Assembly: GCA_036971475.1 (NCBI GenBank)
Contig: JBAIZL010000001.1
Span: 140,544,192-140,608,191 of the forward strand
DNA from: Prosapia bicincta
Taxonomy: Eukaryota > Arthropoda > Insecta > Hemiptera > Cercopidae
DNA length: 64,000 nucleotides
Direction: 5' to 3'
The notes beneath the pieces are model-generated. The model searched no databases, had not been told where the DNA came from, and saw nothing but the letters and a program-made list of their open reading frames with translations. The position numbers and the translations under genes are program-made. Of this stretch, positions 30,901 through 42,900 are shown piece by piece (within the stretch, counting starts at the first letter, position 1; each line of letters opens with the position of its first letter).

Positions 30901-33900
30901 TTGGTATATCTGGGAGTGTGTGGTCATCAGAAGCTGGTGAATTTCGTAAGGGGCTAGCTGGGTTGTATAATATTTTTAATTTTTTTAATTTATTTATGAC
31001 TAAGGTTAATGAATTACACTGAGAAGATATGAATTGCATGGATGTCTGAATAGCAGAAATGAAGTAAATCTTATTAAAATATTTAAATGGACATAGTTGG
31101 GCAAAGAGGATCCAAACGGCATGGGAAAATTGCAAAAGTATTTTTTACATTTCCAAAATCAACGGAAAAATGTAAATTTCTAAAAAAAAAAAGTCGATTT
31201 CTCGAAAAAAAGTCGGTTGTGGGTCAGAACATTTTTGCATAACTACGTTGATATAATCTATTTATAATATGAATATTTAATTTAGATTATTTAAAGCCGT
31301 ATAAATATTCAGAAAAATAAAGATTGTGAAACTTACCTTTAGAGATGAATCTCCGGTGAAAAATTTTAAAAAATCCGGTGACGGGTGGCTCCGTTATAAA
31401 GAAGGACTGTTTGAAATGGTAAGGAGAAAGTTTAGAGTTGTTTCCAGTTGGCTAGACTGATACAGAATGAATAGAAACAGCACTAACAGGTGTCAAAGGG
31501 TCGTCAACGGCCACCATTTGGGAAGGAGCGCTAGTGTTGAATACCCTTTGAAGGTCGCCGTCAACGTGTTAAGTCTATGGTGCATGGATCTCAAGGGCAG
31601 TGTTGGAAAGGGTAGTTTGAGGTGTTGTGGATAAGTGTGTATCTCATTGTCGGTTTCCTGTAAATGACGAAACTGTATTTTTGTGTGCGGCTTTTTGTTA
31701 TGGTGAGGTCGAGGAAGTTTAGAGATCGATTGGTTTCAATCTTTGAGGAGAGCTGGAGCTTTGGGTGTATTTTAGGTAAGGAGTTTTTCGCATTGTCGGA
31801 TGTTGCCTCTTAGGAAGTTGCCTTGCTTGGGAAAATTTCGCTTAGGATGCTGATGATAGGACTTCCTATGAGTAGGCCATCTGGTTGGGAATAGAAATTT
31901 GAGCTGTGGGTGAAATAGTTTTGTTTGGTGATTCTTTGGAGGATGTTTAATATTTCAGTGACGTGAGTTTTTGGTATGTTGTTCTGCATTAATTGGGTCT
32001 TTAGGATGTTGAGGGTTTCGGATACAAGTATGTTGGTGTACAAATTTGTTATGTTGAGGGATAGTAGTGTTGAATTCTGTAGTATGTTTATGTCTTTTAT
32101 TTTATTTATGACGTTTGTTCTGTTTTTATGTGTGTGTCTGTTTTCAAGTTAATAGATTGTCTAATTATTTTGCTAGGTTATGTGGAGGGGCATTTTAGTA
32201 GTTGATGATGGCTCAGATGGGGACATTGGGTTTGTGAATTTTAGAGAGAGCACAGAGGGTAGATGCTTTAGGGCGGATTTGCTTTAGGTAGTATTTTTTG
32301 TTTTTGCTGATAATGTGTCTGGATGTATTAATTAGGTTTTTGATGGTTCTGTGATATTTCTCAGTTGGATCTGTATGTAATTGAAATTTTCCCACAACAC
32401 ATAGAAAACACCAAGATACTCACAAAGAATACACACACACACACAATCATTTACTGCCACAGATACGTTGATGATATCATAACACTATACGGGGGCAACA
32501 CCCGACAATGCGAAAAACTCTTCACCTACACCAACAAAATACACCAAAAACTCCAGTTCACCTCAGAAATTGAAAAAACCGAACCCTAAACTTCCTCGAC
32601 CTTTCCATAACAAAAATGTGTTCTATGCCATCTCATAATACAACTCAAGTTGATCAGTCCTCTATAATCAAAAAAATAAGTGTTACTATAGCCAAGTGTA
32701 ACATACTAATATAAGTTCAAGTGTTTTTAGTGGAAAATGTGTACTTTTAATATAAAAATTAGTATCTTACTTCTAAACCATTAGTTATTTTCTGTACACC
32801 TTTTGTATTTCTCTGTATAAAAACAAATAAAAAAACATACGTTCACAAAGCGTAAAAACAATAGGTATATCTAGAAATAAAGGTAACAAAACATGCCAAT
32901 AATTTGTTTATATAAAATTATGCGACATTATTTTCTTCATATTTTCTTCAGTTTTATACTTTTATCTTTTCCATTTAACTTTGAATGAGATAATACATTA
33001 TGAATCCTATTTATGACAATACAGTCCATTTTTTAAGGATTTTTAAAAATATTTTTAAACACAGTATTTACTGGCAAGCTATAAACAGTGTGAGTAAGTA
33101 AGAGTAAAATGTGTTTATATTTATTAATTTGTAGTGCCAAACGAGATGGAGATAATCAGGAAGGGGAAGATGAAACAACTCAGACTTCAAGTCCCGGTGG
33201 TTGGCAGGGACGTCTTTCTGCTTTTCTTCATGTTCACAGAGGTTCTAGAGCATCTTCTCGCAAATCATCAAGAGCATCAGATGCAAGTGACATCTCTGAA
33301 ATTGGCACAATGTGGCTCAACCTCCCTCTTTTGCTTTTAACGGGTACTCAGGCCAATGAAGATGAACCAGATGATGTTCCTTGCAGGTTTGTTGTTTTTC
33401 ACAACCTTATCATTTTCAATAATCATACTTGATCAAAACATTTCACATTATTAAAGATACTTTTAAGAACACATTTCTCTGCTGGCACTTTTATTTTAAT
33501 TTTTTTCTTATGCATTTCTTCATGGAATTATCTTAGAAAAGCAATTTTATGTTTTAGAGTGAAAAGATTAAATGGTTCAATAGCATTCTATAACTTTTAT
33601 TTTTAGTTTTGTTGTTCATCACATACATTTTTAAAGATTTTATTTCATTTTTTATAGTTTTAAGTTTCATTAATGACTTTTTGATTAGCACAAAAACAAG
33701 TTTTTATTTGATAATTACATTTACATTCTTATTCAATACTCTCATTACATGAAAATAAATTAATTACCGTATTCATTCATAAACTACTCAAGTTATATCA
33801 TGTTAAATAGCCTAATGTTTCTTAAATGTAAATTTTCTTATTATTGTAGTAAAAGATTTTTATTTGTTTTATTATTGTTTTCATTATTAATAATTTTTAT

Positions 33901-36900
33901 TATTATTATTTCATAATCGTTTTAAAACCAAGACATTAAGGAATTTAGATCATTACTATTACTACCAACAAAACTTCTCTGAAAATTGCTGTTTGTTTAT
34001 TATAACAAACATTACAGCACCTTAAATAACACTTGATACAAAGATAACCTATATTTATTTTTCTTCAACAGAAAAAAGCATGGTACCTAAGCTGGTTTGT
34101 TAGTAAAGCAGGATTGTAATCCTTAAAAGAGAAAATTATTACTATTAAACCTATTACTTAAAATAATGTTAATTATTCACTTAAACAATAGTTTAAATTT
34201 TTCTACAACACATAGAAAACACCAAGATACTCACAAACAATACACACGCACACAAAATCATTTACTGGCACAGATACGTCGATGATATCTTAACACTATA
34301 GAGAAGCAACCCCCAACAATGCGAAAAACTCCTCACCTACACTAATAAAATACACCCAAAACTCCACTTCACTTCAGAGATTGAAACCAACCGATCCCTA
34401 AACTTCCTCGACTTAACCATAACAATAAGCCACACACAAAAACATAGCTTCAACATTTACAGGAAACCCGTAGCAACAGACACACTTATCCACAACACCT
34501 CAAACCACCCTATCCAACAAAAACACACTGCCTTCAGATCCATGCTCCATAGACTTAAAGAAGTCCCAATGACCACAGAAACATGAACAAGGAACTAGAG
34601 ACACAATTAAATATTTAGCATACACAAATGGATACAACACCACAATAATGCTGAATCACCTTGCTGAATCACCTTTGTGCGCTCTTTGTGATGAGGAGCA
34701 AGACGAAACCATCGAGCACATTCTTCGGGATTGCACTTACCCCATCCCGGCGATGGACCACATGAGGGTTGAACTGGAGAAGTGGCAGGACTTCCTCCTG
34801 AATAGAGGGCAGTGGAGTTTGGCGTTCCGAATATATAGTGGACATCGGGCTATCGGCTACACCTAGAGCTGGACGCCTGGACTAAGAAGTATCAAGTATC
34901 AAGTACACCACAATAATAGACAAACTATAGTACAAAATACAAAAAAATACTAAAATTAACACTACAGACAGGGAAAACAAATACGTCACATTATCATACA
35001 TAAACAAAACAACAAACAAAATAGCCTGCAAATTTCAAAAAACAGGATACAAACTAGCATACAAAACAAATAAACTACAATACAAAATACAACACGACAA
35101 CAACAACAAAGATAAACTACAAGCACCAGACACATACCAACTAAACTGTGACAAATGTAACAAATTCTAAATTGGACAAATAGGTTGCAACTTTAAACAA
35201 AGAGTCGAGGAACACAATCAGAACACCAACTCAACATTTTACAATCACATAAAAGAAACAGAACAAAAATACATAGACATTTACTATAACCTAGAAATCC
35301 TACAGATCAACAAAAATGGACCACATCTCAACACACTAGAACAATATGAAATTTACAGACACACAAAAACACAAAGTACAAACATATTAAACGAACAAAC
35401 ACAATACAAATCACACATACTCTTTGATACTATTGACAACCTGCCTTTAAAACCGTCACTGCTTAAGCTAACAACTCCAAGCAGAAAATTTATACACTGA
35501 TGAAGATCGCCACAGAACGATCAAAAACGTTCTGTCTCAGTAAGTCTTAACTAATTTACAAAATTAAAAGTTTGGATAGTCATAAACTATTGTTTAAGTG
35601 ACTAATTAAGATTCACCAAAGGTAATGGACTACAAAATTCAAGAATTAAAATAATAGTTTAAAGCTTAAATAAGTTTCTAAAGACTTAAATTTCAAATCA
35701 AAATCCAATATGTCTTAAGTAGCCATCATTATGGGATTTTTTTATTTGTGTTTATGCATACTATTTGTAGTGTTATTATTGAATGTCAACAAAAGTTTAA
35801 TAATTGTATGAAGTATATTCCAATACATGGATAAATAAAAGCATTCGCTCTATATATTATCTCTTTTTTTTATTTTATCTACAATTATCTAACATAACAT
35901 CTTATCATAGTATTTTTGTACTCATTTGTGACAAACTATTTCATTAATTTGTTAAATTATTATTACCTTTTCTTAGTTTTTTTACCCTACCGTCTTCTGT
36001 TTTTTCTGCTTTATCTTTAGAATAGTTTCCTATCTATACAGAACTTTGAAATTTTCACTTTGGCTACATATACAAATATTTTATAAAATATTAGAATAAG
36101 AATATTTTTTAAGAATACAAATAGAATGTTTGACAGTTATCTATAAACTATTGTACAGCAGAATGAAAGTCAATTTTGTGAAACAAGTTTTAAACGAGTT
36201 ATTCTATACAATATTTAACATTCAGTACTGGCTGCAACTAGAAACTCAAGAGTGTTTTAGAGTATTTAAACCCTTATAATGTATCTCAAACCAAAAGAAC
36301 AAAAAATAAAATTTATTATCATATTACCAGGTAAATGTTTTACATTTTTAGTGATTTTAATGAAATTATGATCTTACTTATATTAAAATTTTTAAAATAC
36401 AGATTTTAAAAAAAAATTATTAATTGAAACTCTTTGCTCTAATCTCACTTACAAACTGTAAAGAAATATAAAATTACAATTACAGGGAAAACAGAACTCA
36501 GATATATAATTCACAAAAAAAATATGATACTATTTATAGGTTTTTTTTTAAACTCATAGAAACAATGCGTTTCCTAAGCTTTTTCACAAATTTTATTGAT
36601 AAACCATTGATACCAAAATTCTGATTGTATTCTTTGACGTATTTACATTTTGCAGCTCTATATAAACAAAAGTGATAATATTGGAAGTGGTGTGGCTGTG
36701 AATGCCATGAAATATTGGAAAAAGTCAATCATGACAATATAGGCTTACAGTCTGGCAGACATTGTTGTGTAATCAAGACTTTAGAATTTAAAGTGTTAAA
36801 AAAGATATCTGTCTCAAATTTTATTCTGAATTTATAATAAGCCTACATCAAAGTTAGCTTTAAAGTCATTGTTTACTAACTATAAGTAATTGGATTGGTA

Positions 36901-39900
36901 TTTACATAACTACGAGTAAGTTATAACTAATCTGTTATAACTAAGTCATAACTGATCAACTTTAGGTCTTTTATATTAAGTTATGTTACTAAGAAGAATG
37001 TAGTTATGAAAGAAAAATATATACTTAGTTTTAAGAAATGTGTAACACTTGCACTTCACCTAAATATGACATTCATCAACAAGAAGAAGTTTTTTATTTA
37101 TTGTAAACTTTTATATTAACTGTTATGGTAAATAACTGAAAAGAATACAGTTGTAAACAGCACACAAACAAAATATTCGTAACTGATAGCTAACCCCTAA
37201 ACCAAACTGTCAGCTATTTTAATTTAAGTTGTTTAAAGTTTAGTTTTTGTACTTTCCATAACATAAAATAAAGACAGAATTGAAAATGATTGTACTAAAA
37301 ACAATTTTTTAATAGAAAATCTATAGTTGACCGACCAATTTAGAATAATTTAGAAGTTAAGTTAGAAACAGAGTCTAATGACGGTCAATGTTGTGAGGAA
37401 GGTCTTTACTGCTGACTCCATGAGCGTAGCTAGCTTGGGCTATTTATACAAACTTCTAATCTATTGCAAACAGCTCTTTAAAACATGTAATTAAATGGAA
37501 AACATTTGTCTCAGAAAGATTTTGAAATTTACTTTAATTATTAGATTATGTAAGTTATAATAATAAGTTTACTGGACATCATTAATAACAAATCCATGAA
37601 TATATTTTCTATTATTAATATATCTTCCATGATAGTAAATGTTAATATGAAAAGAGCCAAAGATAACGCTCATAAACTACTACTTCCTAGACCTATGGTA
37701 CTACTATGAGGTTAATCACAGTTTGAACCACTATTTAGCTCATCTATCAATCTTACAAACTACTGAAAACACAACAAAATGTAAAATAAGGGAAACTTGT
37801 TATAATGCAAGAAATATTTTGATGAATTCAACATACATAACAAACATTCCATATTTGTTGATTCCATCTTCACTTGAGCTACTAGTTTTCACTAAAACAC
37901 TTGTAAATATTTACAAACTTGCCTATAGTAGCACTTACTTATATTTGTTGACAGCCGTTTTGGGAGATGTGTCCCATTGTCAACTCAGACCGTAACTCAA
38001 GTTACTCAAGAGTTACGGTCTGAGTTGACAGTGGGACACATCTCATGAAACGATCGTCAACAAATATAAGTAAGTGCTACTATAGGCAAGTTTGTAAATA
38101 TTTACAAGTGTTTTAGTGGAAACATTTTCAATCAAAATAGTTATATTTTGTTTGTTATCTAATGGTGATTGATAATTATTGTGTGCCTGCTTATGATTAG
38201 ATACCTTTAAATAAATTTATATCCAGGTCTACCATAAATGTACTAATATAGAGAATGACCTAGACAGAAATGGTTGTAGCCACAAAAATATGAACTTCAA
38301 GAAAATCATCTTGAGACATGGCATTGAACTGCAAAATGGATTTAACTGCTATGAAAAAAAGGAAACAGACAATTAACAAGAATTAGCAATCACATTTTAA
38401 CATGCTGTGATATTACAACAAAGTTATTGTACTCCAGTGTTAATAGCGTGGAAACAACATTCCGACTCTGCTTCTTTCAAGAATCCCTAATATTAATAGG
38501 CAACCTGAGTCTTACAGTTTATTATTATTAGTTTAAAATCAATATAATCATTACACTGTTTCGTTACACACTGTCTTTAAGGCTACAAATCTGTGAGCAC
38601 TTCAGACACCACCCTGTAAAGGAGGAAGGGCATTCTGGATTGCCCAAAGTTAGTCAATTCTCAGAAGATGGTGAGCGTTCCCATACTGTAAAATTTACAT
38701 CTAGGTCTACACCACTGTTGTACTCTAATAAAATCCACTAGTACCGTGTAGTGTATAACTTTTAATTTTTAAAGTTGTTATAGTACAAGAGTTGTTTAGA
38801 GTTTTGAAAAAAATATATTTTACTCAATATCTAATATATTTTCCATTGCAAAATTATACAAGATTACGTATTCTAATGTATAAATTATTTAATCATTTTT
38901 ACATCAGTTTATGACTATCCGAACTTTAACTTATTTTGTTAATTTGTAAAAACAAACTGATACAAAATGTTTATGATCACCGCTTGGCAATCTTCCTCAG
39001 TGTCAAAACTTACCGCTTGGAATTGTTGTTGAGTAGTGAGTATTTTAAGGCAGGTTTTCGATAGTGTCAAAGAGTATGTGTAATTTGTATTGGGTTTGTT
39101 TGTTTAATATGTTTGTATTTTGTGTTTTTGTCTGTTTGTAAATTTCATTTTGTTCTAGTGTGTTGAGATGTGGTCCTCTTTTGTTGATGTGTAAGATTTC
39201 TAGGTTTTGGTTATTGTCTGTGTATTTGTGTCCTGTTTCTTTCAGGTGATGAAAGAATGTTTCGTCAGTATTCTGTTTGGATGATTTTGTGTGTTCCTCG
39301 ACTCTTTCTTAGAAGCTACGACCTGTTTGCCCAATGTAGAATTTGTTGTAGTTTGTACTGTTCAATTTGATACGCCTGGTGCTTGTAGTTTATCCTTGTG
39401 TTTGATATTGTGTTGTATTTTGTTTTGTAGTTTGTTATTAGTTTATTTGATGTTCTGTTTCTGTACGGTATTTTGATGTATTTGTTTTCCCTTCCTGTAG
39501 TGTTAATTTTAGTATATTTTTGAATGTTGTGCCATAATTTGTCTATTGTGGTGTTGTATCCATTTGTGTATGCTAAATATTTATTAGTGTCTAGTTCTCT
39601 GTTTATGTTTTCTGCGGTCATTAGTACTTCTTTGAGTCTGTGGAGCATGAATCTATTAGCAGCGCGTCCAACCTATCCAACATGCCAAACCTTCCTATCC
39701 CAACCACTATATCCAACACAAACATGCTGCCTTTAGATCCATCCTCCACAGACTCAAAGAAGTACCAATTACCACAGAAAACAAAAACAAAGAACTAGAC
39801 ACCATTAAATATTTAGCATACACAAATGGATACCACACTACAATAATAGACAAGCTATGGCACAACATTTAAAAAAAAAACACTAAAATTAACACTACAG

Positions 39901-42900
39901 GGAGGGAAAACAAATACATCAAAATACCATACAGAAACAAAATATCAAATAAAATATCCCACAAATTTCAAAAAACAGGATACAAAATAGCATAGAAAAC
40001 TAATATCAAACTATAAAACAAAATACAACACAACACCCACAACAAAGATAAACTACAAGCACCAGGCATATACGAATTAAACTGTACAAACTGCAACAAA
40101 TTCTACTTGAGCAAACAGGTCACAGCTTCCAACAAAGAGTCTAGGAACACACAAAATCACCCAAACAGAACACCAACTTACCATTCTCCAATCAAAAAAA
40201 GAAACAGGACACAAATACACAGACATGTACCATAACCTAGAAATCTTACATATCAACAAAAAAGATCATTTCTCAACACATTAGAACAAAATGAAATTTA
40301 CAAACAGACAAAAACACAAAATACAAACATATTAAATGAACAAACCCAATACAAACTACACATACTCTTTGACACTATTGACAACCTGCCTTTAAAACCG
40401 TCACTGCTTAAGCTAACAACTCCAAGCAGAAAATTTATACACTGATGAAGATCGCCACAGAACGATCAAAAACGTTCTGTCTCAGTAAGTTTTTACAAAT
40501 TTACAAAATAAATTAAAGGTCGGATAGCTGTAAACTAATGTAAAAGTGATTAATTAAGTTTCACCGAACGTAATGGACTACAAATTTCAAGAGTAATAAT
40601 TATATTAAAAGTTATAATATAAATGAAGTAACAATATAAATAATTATGCTTTTAGTACCACTTGGTAAAAACCACGACTTACTGATATTTTTCAGCAACA
40701 CATTTCGCACTAGATCAGGCATTGTTAAATGGTGTCACAGTCAAGACTAAACTCACAAGACTATTCTTTTAATTTTTTTTTTTTCAAATTTTGTTCAACC
40801 AAATCTACCTAGCCTAAACATTTAATATTAATTGTTAATTCATAATTATATCAATTAATTAACTATAATTATTGCTCAATAATAAGTATTTTTATAACTA
40901 AATAAATCTTGGAGGTCAAAATAAGGTTAGCTTACTTCGTCCAATACACATCATGAGACCTACTTTCCCTTCAGTAAAGCACATTACCCTTTTAGAAATA
41001 CTGTTGCTACTGTTGACTCATACAAGTGTTTCAGATAAGATCAGGCATTTTACTGCAGGAACAGTCATATCAAACATGTTAATTAATAGGCTTTCCTAAC
41101 ACTTCTATTTGTGTATTGGCAGTTTTACTGAATTAAAATATGATATTATTATTATTATTATTACAGTAATAAATGAACATGAGCCTTTATATTATCTATC
41201 TTAAAATTTATTTTGAAATGGACAATAAACAATTCCTCTTGAAATACACTAACTTAATAGAAGATTGAAATTAATTAGGCAGTAAAACCATTATTTTAAA
41301 CATATTTTAATACCAGTATCAATAAACAAAATGTTTTTAGTACTCTTCAAAAGACAAAATATTGTCTTATCTTTTCTCACAGCCTTTCTGACAGTTCAGC
41401 ATGAAGGTAAGATATGATTTGTTTCTGTAGTCATTCACTTCTGTAGGCTGGCATGAGTACAATTAGAAATGTTATTCTGCTTTTCTGCTCATACCGTAAT
41501 CCATTATGACTAAACGGTAGCAGTACAGCTTTCTTGACAAATTTTTATAGATCTACTGCTTCAATTATTACATTTCAATACTCTTTATAACAATCTATTA
41601 TTTATTATAACTTCATCATTAAGTAGTAGAATCTGATATCTTAATCACCTATGTTTTTGTAAAGGTTTCATTAGAATCATTTACTTGTTTACTGAAGTGA
41701 AATATGTAGGCCTTAATACTTCTGAGACAATAATAGCGCATGCTATTATATTATTGCCAGTTGCTAAGTAGGGTAAGAATTCAATATTATTTGCTTGAAT
41801 TTAAAATTTGATTTTTTTTTAAGGTGCAAGCAAACACTTGCATATTTATATAGACTAGGTATTATAAATACACATATTCTTGAATTATAATTTTGTACAT
41901 ACATTTTAACTTTGTAATTAGCTAAATTTTTTCTATGTTCTATTTAATTTTAAGTATAATAAAATATCTAATTTAAATATTTAAAATGTTATCATTATTT
42001 GTAAAACAACACTGTAATAATTTTCACATCCAAATATACTTATTATAGAGAAATATTTTATTATACATTTTACTAAGCTCTATAAAATTTTACCCAAGTT
42101 ATTGTATTGGTTTTAATCATCTATTCAACAAGCAGTAAAATAAATAAATTTAATCTTGTTCAAAAGTAAATGACCTGATAAGGTTTACCAAAAACTGAAG
42201 CTTAGAAGAATATTATATTACGGAATGATTATTATGATATTCTAGTTAGCACAATACTGTTAGTTTTATTATACTTCAATGAATTGGATAATCAGTCCTT
42301 TATAAAAACCAAGTCCCCTGCATCTTTAAAAATATATTAGTCTATTTATAATTTTTGCTGTCATATTTCAACCATTATCAGGTTGTCATGTCAGCAATCA
42401 AATATTGAAGATGTATTAATGCAGAAATAACTTCCAGGAATGTTTGGGTATAGAAGAAATATTGTAAATTGTAAGCAAGGTTAAGTTATGGGCAGGACAA
42501 TACTGGTCATGCCTATTAAGGGCAGCATGTTCATTGCATAGTCTATTGACAATATAGTTTGCTTTGGCAATGGTTTTCAAAAACTGGAATCTTTTTTCAT
42601 GAAATCTTCAAAATATACTAAAATTAACAACAATATAAGTTTTTTGTGATCAAAGTGTGCACTTAAAATAATTATTCAACATTGAAATATTGTTGCTGTT
42701 CATAACGAGCTGGTTGTTAATTACTTACACTTTTGCTATTACTTGTGACCAGACTTTTTGTTAACTAAAGGTTGTTAAATTTACACCTCCAAGTGTAAGT
42801 TAACAATTTAACAACCTTTAGTAAACAAAAAGTCTGGTTGCAATTAATAGCAAAAGTGTAATAAATAATTATTCAACATTGAAATATTGTTGCTGTTCAT

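Noticed and set aside
32213..32589. Two short frames as host genes
   Set aside because: Both are pieces of PLE reverse transcriptase in opposite directions, as shown by comparison with the copies at 34.2 and 43.6 kb.
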